DNA of 64,000 bases from Catenulispora sp. EB89. Its GTDB lineage: Bacteria > Actinomycetota > Actinomycetes > Streptomycetales > Catenulisporaceae. Positions 1 through 9,423 of this stretch are shown here, in pieces. Under the pieces are notes generated by a model. It saw only the letters and a program-made list of their open reading frames with translations. It was not told the origin of the DNA and ran no database searches. Each line of letters starts with the position of its first letter. Within the stretch, counting starts at the first letter, position 1. The translations under genes were made by a program, and so were the position numbers. The stretch lies in contig NZ_JBGCCU010000003.1 in assembly GCF_041261445.1 (NCBI RefSeq), forward strand, positions 310,001 to 374,000. The letters are read 5' to 3'.

Positions 1-1
1 C

Positions 2-3000
2 AACCCCAACACCCCGATCTGGACCTGGAACTGCAACGGCCAGAGCGCACAGGGCTGGATCATCAACGGCGACGGCACCATCCGGCTCGGCACCGACACC
101 ACCAAATGCCTGGAGATCGCCACCAGCGTTCCCCCGTATCAGGTCCTGACCCAAAGCGGCAGCGCGGCCGGCAACTGGGGCGCCAACGCGGGCACCATGG
201 CCGGAACCCCCGTGCAGCTGAACACCTGCAACGACACCAACGGCCAAGCCGCCGCCAACCAACACTGGATCCTGCGGCCCTCCGCCAACGCCCAGTCGCT
301 CAACCAAAACGGCTGGTACGACATCTACAACCCCAACTCAGCCCGCTGCCTGGACAACGGATACGACACCACCAACACCAAACAACAGCTGTGGATCTGG
401 GACTGCCTGGACAACCAAGCCCAGCAGTTCCAGGCACCAGCCGCACCCGGAGGCTGGGACAACGCCAGCGCCGGAGTCCTGGCCTCCTACCCGACCACCC
501 CACCGAGCACATCGACCACCATCAACGGTGACACCTACTCCCTCGCGGCCACCAAGGTCGGCGACAACTACAGCCTGAACTGGTACATCCCCTACGACGG
601 CGACTACTTCATCGAATCCACCGTCGGCACCGGACCCGGCAACGGCATCATGCAGGCCAGCATCGACGGCGGCAGCACCCTGCCATACAGCGTCGACAGC
701 TACACCGCCAACGCCGGCACCGCACCCGCCTACTACGGCGCACAACACCTCACCGCCGGCACCCACACCTTCACGTTCACCGTCACCGGCAAGAACCCCG
801 CCTCCAGCGGCTACCAACTGGTCCTGACCCACATGAGCCTCGCCCCCGCGCACGGCACGGGACCGGTGAGCGTGCTGAAGACCACTCCGACTCCGACGAA
901 CGGCGTCGCGCCGCTCGCGGTCAGCCTCGACGCGTCCCAGTCCTACCCGGGCCGCAACGCGATCAGCAGCTACGCCTTCAACTTCGGCGACGGCACCTCG
1001 GTGCCGGCCGGGACCGCCACCACGGCGAGCCACACCTACACCGCGGCCGGAACCTACACGGCCTCCGTCACCGTCACCGACTCCGCGGGGGTCACGACCA
1101 CCGCGACCCAGTCGGTCGTCGTGACCGTCGTGCCGACCGGCCTCACCAGCGCGGACGGCACCACCACCGCGGCGTGCGCCACGACCTCGGCGTCTGCGGC
1201 GACCATGGCCTCGCTCACTCCGACCCTGAGCGCGACCGTCGCCCCGACCCAGGTGGCGCAGTTCGAACTCCGGGACCTCACCGACCCCTCGCTCACCCCG
1301 CCGATCGCCATCGGTGCCGCCGGCTCCAACGGCTCTTCCGGACCGACCTCGAGTACGAAGGCCCCGACGCTGGTCAACGGACACGAGTACGCCTTCGCCG
1401 CACGCGCGAACGACGGATCGGGCAGCATCTCGCCCATCTCGCCGACCTGCTACTTCTGGGCTCTGACCAGCGGGACGCAAGCCACCGCGACGGGTGCGGC
1501 CGGGCTGCCGTTCGACAACACCCTCTACCCAGCGAACAGCCCGCAGACCTGGACCGGACCGCTCACCACCCTCAAGTGGAACAACGGCGACCTCGACGTC
1601 TACCGCAACAGCGACAACGCGCTGATGTGGGGAGCCGGGGTGGCCAACGCGAACAACGTCCTGGCGTTGCAGAACGACGGCAACATCGTCATCTACAGCG
1701 CGCAGCCCAGCATCAGCATCACCGGCTGGCTTTCCGGGACACCGGTGTGGAGCACGAACACCTCCGGGCAGGGCGCCACGTCGGCGTTGCTGGCCGCGGA
1801 CGGCAGTTTCACGGTGCGCAAGGGCACCACGGTGCTGTGGACCGCGCCAATGGCCAGCCATGCCTGGCCGCTCAGCGACGGCCAGGGGCTCACGGCCGCG
1901 GACAACGGCTTCGTCGGGGGCTCCCCGGCGAAACTGGACAACGCCGGCGTGTCGTGGCAGGGCGGCGGCTACGTCGGCTTCGCCGGGACCAACCGGATCG
2001 CCACCGCCGCACCGGTCGTGGACACCACGAAGAGCTTCACGGTTTCGGCGTGGGTGAACCTGGCGACGGTGGGGACCGGCACCCAGACGATGCTGGTGCA
2101 GCAGGGGACCACGAACTCCGCGTTCTATCTGGAGTACAACGGCTCCAACTGGCAGTTCGCGATGCCGACCACCGACAACGCCTCGCCGACGTGGACCCGG
2201 ATCACCTCCACGAACGCGGCAGCGGTCGGAGCATGGACACACCTGATCGCGACCTATGACTCCACAAGCGGACGGATGGCCCTGTACGTCAACGGCGCCC
2301 CCAACTCCACCGGGACCATCGCCAACTCCATCGCCAGCACCGGCATATTCGCCATGGGCCGCGGCTTCATCGGCGGCGTGGTGAACAACCGGTTCAAGGG
2401 CTCCATGGCCGACGTGCGAGTGTTCCAGCAGACCGTCTCTGACAGCCAGGCCGCTTCGGTGTACCAGAGCAGCAGCTTCGCCAAGCCCGCTGTTCCCGGT
2501 ATCGCCGGTTCGCTGGTCTCGGGCAACAGCCCGGCCGGCGACCAGATCTGCCTGGACGACCTCAACGGCAGCCTGACCAACACCACCACCGTCATCGACG
2601 TCTACGGCTGCAACGGCACCTGGCCCCAGGCCTGGCAATTCGCCGCCGACGGCACCATCCGCCTGATGGGCGCCAACCCGGCCGCACCGCCGAACAAATG
2701 CCTCGACACCGGCGGCGTCAACACCCAGGGATCCAAGGTCACGCTCTTCGACTGCCAGCCGGGCAACGGCAACCAGCAGTGGAAGGCGGTTCCCTCAAGC
2801 AGCACCCCAGGGCAGTACTCACTCCAGAACCCGCCCACCGGGATGTGCCTGGACAACTCCAACGGAGCCACCAACAACACCAACCCGTTCCAGCTGTACA
2901 GCTGCCTGGACAACGCCAACCAACACTTCACCCTGCCCACCGCATCCGGCCAGGACCAGAAAGCCGAGGGCGAATCGCTGTGGGGCTCGGCCGCCGGCGG

Positions 3001-3382
3001 CGGCACCATGCAAATCCAAACAGGAAGCGAATACTCCAACGGCGCTCAGGAGTTCATGGGCAGCACCGCCTCAGGGGCTTCGATGACGCTGAACATGTAC
3101 GTGGCGAACCCCGGCAGCTACGCGGTCACACCGTTGATGACGATGGCCGCGGACTACGGGATCGTCTCGGTGAGTGTTGACGGCGCGGCGGCCCTGCCGC
3201 TGACGTTCGACGGCTTCGGCAGCGGCATCACCACGAAGCAGTTCGACTTCGGCGGCACGGTGAACCTCACGGCCGGGATGCACGCGTTCACCTTCACCGT
3301 GACCGGGACGAATACGGCCAGCACCGGGAACCGCTACAACCTCGGTGTCGACACGCTCATTCTGCAACCCACCGCGCGGTAA
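2..3382 (+). CDS. Secreted multidomain lectin/PKD/LamG protein, 5' end outside window
   Basis: The reading frame is open from the first bases, so the true start and any signal peptide lie upstream; 1126 residues are visible. In order there is a ricin-B-type lectin domain (about 1-140), a beta-sandwich CBM-like domain (175-285), a PKD domain (290-371, with FNFGDG and HTYTAAGTY motifs), a bulb-type-lectin-like stretch (500-616), a LamG/concanavalin jellyroll (618-830), a second ricin-B domain (833-980) and a C-terminal beta-sandwich (985-1126) that is a paralogue of the first one, sharing the FTFTVTG motif. No catalytic domain is seen; any would lie upstream. Such architectures belong to extracellular polysaccharide-binding enzymes of mycelial actinobacteria. 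The substrate is unknown. An inverted repeat follows the stop codon. Confidence 0.85.
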   Translation, partial: NPNTPIWTWNCNGQSAQGWIINGDGTIRLGTDTTKCLEIATSVPPYQVLTQSGSAAGNWGANAGTMAGTPVQLNTCNDTNGQAAANQHWILRPSANAQSLNQNGWYDIYNPNSARCLDNGYDTTNTKQQLWIWDCLDNQAQQFQAPAAPGGWDNASAGVLASYPTTPPSTSTTINGDTYSLAATKVGDNYSLNWYIPYDGDYFIESTVGTGPGNGIMQASIDGGSTLPYSVDSYTANAGTAPAYYGAQHLTAGTHTFTFTVTGKNPASSGYQLVLTHMSLAPAHGTGPVSVLKTTPTPTNGVAPLAVSLDASQSYPGRNAISSYAFNFGDGTSVPAGTATTASHTYTAAGTYTASVTVTDSAGVTTTATQSVVVTVVPTGLTSADGTTTAACATTSASAATMASLTPTLSATVAPTQVAQFELRDLTDPSLTPPIAIGAAGSNGSSGPTSSTKAPTLVNGHEYAFAARANDGSGSISPISPTCYFWALTSGTQATATGAAGLPFDNTLYPANSPQTWTGPLTTLKWNNGDLDVYRNSDNALMWGAGVANANNVLALQNDGNIVIYSAQPSISITGWLSGTPVWSTNTSGQGATSALLAADGSFTVRKGTTVLWTAPMASHAWPLSDGQGLTAADNGFVGGSPAKLDNAGVSWQGGGYVGFAGTNRIATAAPVVDTTKSFTVSAWVNLATVGTGTQTMLVQQGTTNSAFYLEYNGSNWQFAMPTTDNASPTWTRITSTNAAAVGAWTHLIATYDSTSGRMALYVNGAPNSTGTIANSIASTGIFAMGRGFIGGVVNNRFKGSMADVRVFQQTVSDSQAASVYQSSSFAKPAVPGIAGSLVSGNSPAGDQICLDDLNGSLTNTTTVIDVYGCNGTWPQAWQFAADGTIRLMGANPAAPPNKCLDTGGVNTQGSKVTLFDCQPGNGNQQWKAVPSSSTPGQYSLQNPPTGMCLDNSNGATNNTNPFQLYSCLDNANQHFTLPTASGQDQKAEGESLWGSAAGGGTMQIQTGSEYSNGAQEFMGSTASGASMTLNMYVANPGSYAVTPLMTMAADYGIVSVSVDGAAALPLTFDGFGSGITTKQFDFGGTVNLTAGMHAFTFTVTGTNTASTGNRYNLGVDTLILQPTAR

Positions 3383-3406
3383 TTCCCAAGCACCACAGCA
3401 GGACAG

Positions 3407-3442
3407 ATCAGGGCTTTCCAGAGAAATCTGGAGAGCCCTGAT
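3407..3442 (+). terminator. Probable intrinsic terminator after the lectin protein
   Basis: A 16-base arm (3407-3422) pairs with 3427-3442 with one mismatch around a GAAA loop and is followed by a TATTT stretch. It separates the lectin gene from the UPF0145 gene. Confidence 0.7.
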
Positions 3443-3510
3443 TATTTCACTTAAGACATTTGCTCTACGATCAGTGCTCCACCGCCCGACGAGTCACGGA
3501 GGAGAGAACC

Positions 3511-4338
3511 ATGGCCCAGCAGAACGGACCGATATCCCAGCAACAGCAGCCGCTTCCGGACTCGGCGAGGGGTCGGCTCGCGCAGTCGCAGCAGGGGCGG
3601 CCGTGCTTCACGTCCGACTTGTCGGTGAACGAGTTCGTGCTGGCGACGCAGGCCGGGTTCACGCCGGTCGGGCTGGTGATGGGGACCAGCATCTACCACA
3701 TCGGGATCCAGCCGGCGCGGTGGAACACCAGTCAGGAGCTGACGGTGTTGACGCAGGCGATGTACACCGCTCGGGAGTTGGCGATGGCGCGGATGGAGGC
3801 CGAGGCCGACATGCTGGGCGCCGACGGGATCATCGGGGTCGAGGTGCGGGCCCGGCGGTACGCGTTCTCGGCCGAGATCATGGAGTTCGTCGCGATCGGG
3901 ACGGCGGTGAAGGCCGAGAACAACGACATGCGGCTGCGGACGCCGGCCGGGCGGCCGTTCACGTCGCACCTGTCCGGGCAGGACTTCTGGACGCTGTGGC
4001 AGCACGGCTGGGTGCCGCGCGCGCTGGTGCTCGGGACGTGCGTCTACCACGTCGCGCACCTCACCTTCCGGCAGGCGCTTCAGGCCTCCGGGCAGAACAC
4101 CGAGCTGGGGACGTACACGCAGGCGGTCTACGACGCGCGCGAGATCGCCATGTCGCGCATGCAGTACGAGGGGAACCAGGTCGGGGCGGACGGCATCGTC
4201 GGGGTCACCGTGCACGAGAACGACTGGGTCTGGGGCGAGCACGCCATCGAGTTCTTCGCGATGGGGACCGCGGTCAGCAAGCTGCACCAGGACGCGTCGC
4301 CGGTGTCGCCGCAGATGACGATGCCGCTGTCCGGCTGA
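3511..4338 (+). CDS. Duplicated UPF0145/YbjQ-type heavy-metal-binding-domain protein
   Basis: This 275-residue protein contains two tandem copies of a YbjQ/UPF0145-like fold, about residues 30-133 and 150-262. Each runs from an F/V-x-x-G-T-S/C-x-Y-H segment through an A-R-E-x-A-M/S-R-M helix to a GADGI(I/V)GV strand and an EF(V/F)A(I/M)GTAV end. The ATG at 3511 is chosen because GGAGAG lies just upstream; an in-frame start at 3460 has no such support. Single-domain members form pentamers and their biological role is unsettled; the fused double copy would make a pseudo-repeat chain. No partner gene is evident. The family call is firm, the function unknown. Confidence 0.8.
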   Translation: MAQQNGPISQQQQPLPDSARGRLAQSQQGRPCFTSDLSVNEFVLATQAGFTPVGLVMGTSIYHIGIQPARWNTSQELTVLTQAMYTARELAMARMEAEADMLGADGIIGVEVRARRYAFSAEIMEFVAIGTAVKAENNDMRLRTPAGRPFTSHLSGQDFWTLWQHGWVPRALVLGTCVYHVAHLTFRQALQASGQNTELGTYTQAVYDAREIAMSRMQYEGNQVGADGIVGVTVHENDWVWGEHAIEFFAMGTAVSKLHQDASPVSPQMTMPLSG

Positions 4339-4365
4339 CGCAGACGAGCAGCCGGGGAGCAATCG

Positions 4366-4407
4366 GCGGTGGCGCCCTCCAGGTTCCGAGGGCGCCACCG
4401 CGCTTTT
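4366..4407. terminator. Convergent terminator, 14-bp perfect stem with T run
   Basis: Arms 4366-4379 and 4388-4401 are perfect complements around an 8-base loop and are followed by GCTTTT. It lies between the plus-strand UPF0145 gene and the minus-strand anti-sigma-like gene and could serve both. Confidence 0.85.
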
Positions 4408-4505
4408 CGCTGTCCGCCGTTCACAACGTCCCGCGAACCCATGTCGGCAGCAGTCGAGTCGCCGCCGATTCCGGGTGCTGCCGTTCAGCGCTCCCGGCCC
4501 GGACC

Positions 4506-5465
4506 TCACGGCTTGAGCGGCACGTATTCCTTCACACTCGCCGCCGCGGCCATCTGCTCCAGCGTGAACGGGAACGGGTTGTAGACCGACCCCGGCTGCT
4601 CGATCGCGGACGTGCTGTCGTAGCCGTCCCAGGCGACGATCGTCAGCGCCGAGCCCGAGGCCAGCACGCGCCTGGCCTTGAGCGCCACCCGATCTCCGTT
4701 CTGCACCTCGCTGAGGGTCAGCGTGGAGCCGTCCTTCAAGGTCGTGGTGCTCTTCTCGATCCAGGGGGTCGATCCGCCGCCGACACCGGGCCCGCGGTTG
4801 GCCAGCGTCAGGTCGCCGGTCTGCGGGGACGGGTCCGGTTCGCCGGGGTAGGAGAAGGTGACCTCGATGGCGACCTCGGGAAGCTCGGCGCACATGGCCT
4901 GGTTCCTGGTGGAGGCGAGGCCCTCGTTGTTGTAGCAGAGGTTGGCGACCGGGCCGAGCTTCTTGCCGTTGCTCTCCACCCCGGCCGACGTGATGTCCGG
5001 CCGCTCCGCGAGTCCGCCGCCGTTTGCCTCCACCAGGTGCTTGCCCGACGGGTCGAGAACCGTACCGATCGCCCGCAGCATTGGGCACGTCTGGAGCGTC
5101 AGACGCTTCCGTGCCTCGTTTCCCGCATCGTTGGGGACCTGCACGAAGGCCTTGGCCACGTCCGCCGCACAGACCGGATCCGGTGCGGCCGGCGAGGAAG
5201 AGGTGGCGACGGCGCTGATCTTCGCGGACCCGCTCGCCCCGCCCCGGCCCGAGCCCACGGCTCCCGGCAGCGCGGCGACCGCGATGGCGATCGCGGCGAC
5301 GCTGGCGGTGGCGCCGCTGACGGCGGCGATCCGGCGGGTGCGGGCCCCGCGGCGGCCGACGTCGGCGATGCCGTCGGCGGTGAAGCCCAGCGGCGGGGCC
5401 GGGTCCTCGGCGAGTTGCGCGAACAGGTCGTGGACCCGGTCGTCGCGGTACTGGTTGTCGGTCAT
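4506..5465 (-). CDS. Membrane protein coupled to ECF sigma factor (anti-sigma-like)
   Basis: The protein has 319 residues: a cytoplasmic N-terminus of about 44, one hydrophobic segment at about 45-68, and a secreted C-terminal region with several cysteines and a Ser/Pro-rich start. Its ATG overlaps the stop codon of the upstream sigma gene (ATGA at 5462-5465), so the two are translationally coupled. In actinobacteria a gene in this position with one membrane span is commonly the regulator of the sigma factor or its first target. No zinc anti-sigma HxxxCxxC motif is seen at the N-terminus, so an anti-sigma role is inferred from context only. The external domain is not recognised. Confidence 0.75.
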   Translation of the reverse strand: MTDNQYRDDRVHDLFAQLAEDPAPPLGFTADGIADVGRRGARTRRIAAVSGATASVAAIAIAVAALPGAVGSGRGGASGSAKISAVATSSSPAAPDPVCAADVAKAFVQVPNDAGNEARKRLTLQTCPMLRAIGTVLDPSGKHLVEANGGGLAERPDITSAGVESNGKKLGPVANLCYNNEGLASTRNQAMCAELPEVAIEVTFSYPGEPDPSPQTGDLTLANRGPGVGGGSTPWIEKSTTTLKDGSTLTLSEVQNGDRVALKARRVLASGSALTIVAWDGYDSTSAIEQPGSVYNPFPFTLEQMAAAASVKEYVPLKP

Positions 5466-6040
5466 CGATCCCACTCCTTCTCGGTCCGGCTGATGGAGGG
5501 TTCTGCGATCGGCTGGAGCAGCACGCGCAGGGCGGACAGGCCGCGCGCGGTCTGGGACTTCACGGTGCCGACCGAGCAGCCCAGCACATGCGCCGCCTGC
5601 TCGACGGACATGTCCTCCCAGAAACGCAGCACCAGCGTCGCGCGCTGGCGCGCCGGCACCTTCGCGAGCGCGGCGAAGATCTCGTCGCGGGTCCCGAGGC
5701 GGATCTCGAAGCCGGAGCCGGAGCTCCCGTCCGCGCCGCCCGCGCCGTCCTTGTCCCGCACGTGCAGGCCTGCCTCCGGCAGCTCGGCGAACGGCCGCTC
5801 GCGGCGCCAGCTCCGCCGCCGCTCGTCGATCAGGCAGCGGACCAGGACCTGGCGGACGTACGCGTCGCGGCTGTCGCTGCGCTGCACCTTCGACCACGAC
5901 CGGTAAAGCCGCAGCAGGGCGGTCTGCACGAGGTCTTCGGCCTGATGCCAGTCCCCGCACATCAGATAGGCGGTGCGGCGCAGCGCGAACGATTGCGCGG
6001 CGACGTACTCCTTGAACTCTGCCTCATCTCTAAGGCGCAT
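5462..6040 (-). CDS. SigE-family ECF RNA polymerase sigma factor
   Basis: The 192-residue protein has region 2 (about 8-75; helix with AYLMCGDWHQAEDLVQ and a YVRQVLVRCLIDERRR segment) and region 4 (about 120-180; LAKVPARQRATLVLRFWEDM followed by the VEQAAHVLGCSVGTVKSQ helix-turn-helix). This order without region 3 is the ECF architecture, and the sequence resembles the actinobacterial SigE family. A GGGAGGGGAGGG purine tract precedes the ATG. It overlaps the downstream membrane gene by 4 bp. The promoter target is unknown. Confidence 0.93.
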   Translation of the reverse strand: MRLRDEAEFKEYVAAQSFALRRTAYLMCGDWHQAEDLVQTALLRLYRSWSKVQRSDSRDAYVRQVLVRCLIDERRRSWRRERPFAELPEAGLHVRDKDGAGGADGSSGSGFEIRLGTRDEIFAALAKVPARQRATLVLRFWEDMSVEQAAHVLGCSVGTVKSQTARGLSALRVLLQPIAEPSISRTEKEWDR

Positions 6041-6141
6041 CCAGCACCCTCCCCTCCCATGTCCCGCCTAGGACGGAAGGAGTGTGGCAGGAGGTTGCAC
6101 GGCGATCGGAAGCGGTTCGATCGCGATGATCGGCCGGGGCG

Positions 6142-7188
6142 TTATCGCCGGGTCCCGACGAGCGGCGGGTTCAATCGCGCGAACGCCTCCTGCCGCTCGT
6201 AAGGGAAGTACGGATACGGCGCCGCCTTCCCGCTCGCGGCGTCCAGGCGCGCCACCTGCTCCGGCGTGAGTTCCCAGCCGACGGCGCCGAGGTTCTGGCG
6301 AAGTTGCTCCTCGGTGCGCGCGCCGACGATGACGGAGGCGACCGTGGGGCGGCGGAGCAGCCAGTTGATCGCGATCTGCGGGACGGCGGCGCCGGTCTCC
6401 TCGGCCAGCTGTTCCAGGACGTCGACGACGTCGTACAGCTGCTCGTCGTCGACCGGCGGGCCGAAGTCGGCGGTCTGGTGCAGGCGGCTGCCGGCCGGGA
6501 GCGGTTGTCCGCGCCGGATCCTGCCGGTGAGGCGGCCCCAGCCGAGGGGGCTCCAGACCAGTGCGCCGACGCCCTGGTCGGCGGCCAGCGGCATCAGCTC
6601 CCATTCGTAGTCGCGGCCGACGAGCGAGTAGTAGACCTGGTGGGCCACGTAGCGCGAGGCGTGCAGACGGTCCGACGCGGCCAGGGATTTCATCAGCTGC
6701 CAGCCGGAGAAGTTGGACGCGCCGAGGTACCGGATCTTGCCTGCGCGGACCAGGTCGTCGAGGGCTGAGATGGTCTCCTCGACCGGTGTGCGGGCGTCGA
6801 AGGCGTGCAGCTGGAACAGGTCGAGGTAGTCGGTGCCGAGTCGGCGGAGCGCGTCCTCGGTGGCCTTGACCAGGCGCGAGCGGGAGGTGCCGGCGTCCTG
6901 CGGTCCGTCGCCGACCGGCAGGCCGGCCTTGGTCGACAGCAGGACCTGGTCGCGCCGGCCCTTGACGGCCGCGCCGAGCACTTCCTCGGAGGCGCCGTCG
7001 GAGTAGACGTCGGCGGTGTCGAACATCGTCACGCCGGCGTCGAGGCTGATGTCGATCAGCCGCCGCGCCTCGCGGGCGTCCGTGTCACCCCACGCGCTGA
7101 ACAGCGCGCCCTTGCCGCCGAACGTCCCCGCGCCGAAGCTCAGGGCGGGGACGACGAGCCCTGATTCGCCCAGCCGTCGGTATTCCAT
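6142..7188 (-). CDS. Aldo/keto reductase
   Basis: This 348-residue NAD(P)H-dependent oxidoreductase of the aldo/keto reductase superfamily (TIM barrel) shows the family pattern: FDTADVYSDGASEEVLG with the catalytic Asp and Tyr, a lysine in STKAG, then the DLFQLHAFD segment, YLGASNFSGW, and the C-terminal SVIVGAR cofactor-binding motif. The ATG at 7188 is preferred over an in-frame GTG at 7197 because GGAGGTG is spaced correctly only for the ATG. A perfect 7-bp-arm palindrome just upstream looks like its operator. The substrate cannot be read from sequence. Confidence 0.93.
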   Translation of the reverse strand: MEYRRLGESGLVVPALSFGAGTFGGKGALFSAWGDTDAREARRLIDISLDAGVTMFDTADVYSDGASEEVLGAAVKGRRDQVLLSTKAGLPVGDGPQDAGTSRSRLVKATEDALRRLGTDYLDLFQLHAFDARTPVEETISALDDLVRAGKIRYLGASNFSGWQLMKSLAASDRLHASRYVAHQVYYSLVGRDYEWELMPLAADQGVGALVWSPLGWGRLTGRIRRGQPLPAGSRLHQTADFGPPVDDEQLYDVVDVLEQLAEETGAAVPQIAINWLLRRPTVASVIVGARTEEQLRQNLGAVGWELTPEQVARLDAASGKAAPYPYFPYERQEAFARLNPPLVGTRR

Positions 7189-7208
7189 GGGTCTCACCTC
7201 CAGATCGC

Positions 7209-7230
7209 TAACGGGGCTATAGTCCCGTTA
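7209..7230. promoter_or_regulatory. Palindromic operator upstream of aldo/keto reductase
   Basis: TAACGGG at the left and CCCGTTA at the right form a perfect 7-bp inverted repeat around GCTATAGT. It lies about 20 bp upstream of the start codon and contains a TATAG-like core, so a bound repressor would cover the promoter. The spacing is typical of TetR-family operators; the regulator is not identified in the window. Confidence 0.6.
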
Positions 7231-7283
7231 ACACTGGAGATCACCGTAGCACCGATGCAGCACCTAAAGGAACTGGAGACCCG

Positions 7284-7976
7284 TTACGGGAGTTTGCCCA
7301 CGGCCTTGCCGACGATCTGCTGGACCAGCGGCGCCGACACCGGCGAGATGCCCGGAACGCCGAACACGGCCACCTCGACGAAGGTCTGCCCCTTGCGGAC
7401 GACGACGACGTCGCCGGTGTAGGTCACCCCCGCCCTGACGGCCTTCAACTGCAACGCGTAGCTCTCGTCGCCGTAGGACGGGAACTGCGTGGTGGACAGC
7501 GTGGTCGACTCCCCGTTGGCGTCCGGCGTGGCGCACTTGGCCGCCGCCTGCTGGATCGACGCCCAGACGGTGTGCACCTGCGGCTCCGGGCCGGTGGCGA
7601 GGATCTCCTGGAGGAACGGGCCGTCTTCGGACTGCTGGAAGTCGGATTCGGCCTGCGCCGACAGCTGTTTGCTCGCGTCCGAGGTGAGCGCCGCGCACGG
7701 CGACGACACCGAACTGTTCGCGGACAGCACCGAAACCGCCCAGCCGTACGGCAGATCGGGCAGGCCCAGCACGAGCGCCTTCGTACCCGTCGCAGGGGGC
7801 TGTGTCGTAGACGCCGAAGAGGGCGAGGAAGGAGACGACGAAGAAGACGCCGACGAGGTGGTGGAAGCGGGCGTCGTCGACGTCGGCCGCGGAGCCGGAT
7901 GCGACGTCGAGGAAGAACAAGCAACGAGCACAGCTGATGACATGACCAGGACCAATGGCGCCATGATGCGGTTCAT
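7284..7976 (-). CDS. Secreted lipoprotein, PknH-sensor-like (tentative)
   Basis: The 230-residue product starts with a lipoprotein signal: hydrophobic stretch APLVLVMSSAVLVAC with the lipobox cysteine at about residue 20. A low-complexity Ser/Thr/Pro linker of about 45 residues follows, then a globular domain with two cysteines about 65 apart and a FVEVAVFG strand. The length and cysteine spacing recall extracellular PknH-like sensor domains of mycobacterial and streptomycete lipoproteins, but this is a weak resemblance. It is monocistronic and faces the chitinase gene divergently, so the DasR-type sites lie between the two genes. Confidence 0.75.
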   Translation of the reverse strand: MNRIMAPLVLVMSSAVLVACSSSTSHPAPRPTSTTPASTTSSASSSSSPSSPSSASTTQPPATGTKALVLGLPDLPYGWAVSVLSANSSVSSPCAALTSDASKQLSAQAESDFQQSEDGPFLQEILATGPEPQVHTVWASIQQAAAKCATPDANGESTTLSTTQFPSYGDESYALQLKAVRAGVTYTGDVVVVRKGQTFVEVAVFGVPGISPVSAPLVQQIVGKAVGKLP

Positions 7977-8077
7977 ACGCTTCGCCTTACTGCTGCTGTG
8001 GCGGCGGCACTCTCGAGGCAGGCTACCGCCACCGACTATGTCAAGGCTCGCGCATTTTGAGTAAGGGTCGCTCGAAC

Positions 8078-8122
8078 CGGTCTGGACCAATTCCGGCCCA
8101 AACCCTTGACTGGTCTGGACCA
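8078..8122. promoter_or_regulatory. Two DasR-type (dre) operator sites before the chitinase
   Basis: CGGTCTGGACCA (8078-8089) and TGGTCTGGACCA (8111-8122) are near-identical palindromes 33 bp apart. They match the dre consensus TGGTCTAGACCA bound by the GlcNAc-responsive repressor DasR and the classic direct repeats of Streptomyces chitinase promoters. A TTGACT hexamer (8106-8111) abuts the second site. A GntR/HutC regulator that could bind them is encoded at 20096-20857. Confidence 0.85.
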
Positions 8123-8180
8123 ATTCTGTTTGCTCCTAAGGGAACCACTCGATGTCCCCCACAACACAACGGAGTGGCAC

Positions 8181-9281
8181 ATGACCCATACTCACGCACC
8201 GGGGCGCTCCCGGTTGCTCGCGCTGCTGGTCGCACTGGCCAGTGTGCTCGGGCTGACGCTGGTCGCCTTCCCCCAGGCGCCGGCGCACGCGGCGGCGGCC
8301 TGCGCCGCGCCGTGGAGCTCGACCGCCGTGTACACCAACGGACAGACCGCTTCCTACAACGGCGACAACTGGTCTGCCAAGTGGTGGACCCAGGGTGATA
8401 TCCCCGGCAACAACGGCCAGAACGTGTGGGCCGATCAGGGCGCGTGTTCCGGCGGGGGCGGAGGCGGGGGTGGCGGCGGCAGTTGCAGCTACCCGGCCTG
8501 GGTCGCCGGCCAGAACTACAGCACCGGCGCCATCGTCACGTACACGGCCAACGGCGGGCTCTACATAGCCACCCACGACAACCCCGGCTATGACCCGACC
8601 ATCAGCACCTGGTACTGGTCGCCGTACACCTGCTCCGGCGGTGGCGGTGGCGGTGGGGGTGGTGGCGGCGGTGGCGGCTTCGTGGTCAGCCAGGCGCAGT
8701 TCAACCAGATCTTCCCGAACCGGAACTCCTTCTACACGTACGACGGACTCGTCGCCGCGCTGAGCGCCTACCCCGCGTTCGCGACCACCGGCAGCACCGC
8801 GACGCAGCAGCAGGAGGCGGCGGCGTTCCTGGCCAACGTCGACCACGAGACCGGCGGCCTGGTATACATCTCGGAGATCGACCAGACCGGGAACTACTGC
8901 GCCAGCGAGTCCTACGGCTGCCCGGCCGGCACCTACCAGTACTACGGCCGCGGCCCGCTGCAGATCAGCTGGAACTTCAACTACTACGCGGCCGGAAACG
9001 CTCTCGGCATCGACCTGCTCGACAACCCGAACCTGGTCGCGACCGACTCGGCCACCTCGTGGAAGACCGCGCTGTGGTACTGGTTCACCGGGACCGGCAA
9101 CGGCTCCGTGACCTCTCACGACGCGATGGTCAACGGCAACGGGTTCGGCGCCACCATCCGCGCCATCAACGACATCGAGTGCAACGGCGGCAACACCGGC
9201 GAGATGCAGGACCGGGTGAACGACTACGAGTCGATCGCCGGGGTTCTCGGTGTTTCGCCGGGCGGGAACCTCACCTGCTGA
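8181..9281 (+). CDS. Secreted GH19 chitinase with two chitin-binding modules
   Basis: The 366-residue enzyme hydrolyses chitin outside the cell. It has a Sec signal peptide (1 to about 37, ending PAHAAA), a first CBM5/12-type module (38-85, with the NWSAKWWT aromatic patch), a Gly-rich linker, a second CBM-like module (about 99-145), another poly-Gly linker and a GH19 catalytic domain (162-366). The likely catalytic acid E223 in DHETGG and base E232 in ISEIDQ are nine residues apart, the spacing known from Streptomyces ChiG-type enzymes; the YYGRGPLQISWNFNY substrate-cleft motif is present. ATG 8181 follows GGAG. Two DasR-type sites lie upstream, so induction by chitin degradation products is expected. 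Confidence 0.96.
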   Translation: MTHTHAPGRSRLLALLVALASVLGLTLVAFPQAPAHAAAACAAPWSSTAVYTNGQTASYNGDNWSAKWWTQGDIPGNNGQNVWADQGACSGGGGGGGGGGSCSYPAWVAGQNYSTGAIVTYTANGGLYIATHDNPGYDPTISTWYWSPYTCSGGGGGGGGGGGGGGFVVSQAQFNQIFPNRNSFYTYDGLVAALSAYPAFATTGSTATQQQEAAAFLANVDHETGGLVYISEIDQTGNYCASESYGCPAGTYQYYGRGPLQISWNFNYYAAGNALGIDLLDNPNLVATDSATSWKTALWYWFTGTGNGSVTSHDAMVNGNGFGATIRAINDIECNGGNTGEMQDRVNDYESIAGVLGVSPGGNLTC

Positions 9282-9317
9282 GGCAGCTCGCTGCTGACTG
9301 AGGATCAGAGCACTGCG

Positions 9318-9394
9318 GCGGCGGCCGGGGATCGGCTGTGCGGTGGTTCGGCGCGATTGACGCCGGACCGGCTGGGCAGCTCCCCGGCCGCCGC
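9318..9394. terminator. Long stem-loop after chitinase
   Basis: Arms 9318-9331 and 9381-9394 are perfect 14-bp complements; the interior can form a smaller GGCG/CGCC hairpin. There is no T tract, so it may be a factor-assisted terminator or mRNA-stabilising structure between the convergent genes. Confidence 0.5.
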
Positions 9395-9423
9395 TGGTTG
9401 CGCAGGCGATACGGCCGGGCCGG

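Noticed and set aside
338-2638. Long open frame antisense to the lectin protein (766 codons)
   Set aside because: Gly/Arg/Val-rich translation without domains; it is the usual high-GC antisense shadow of a gene with recognisable domains.
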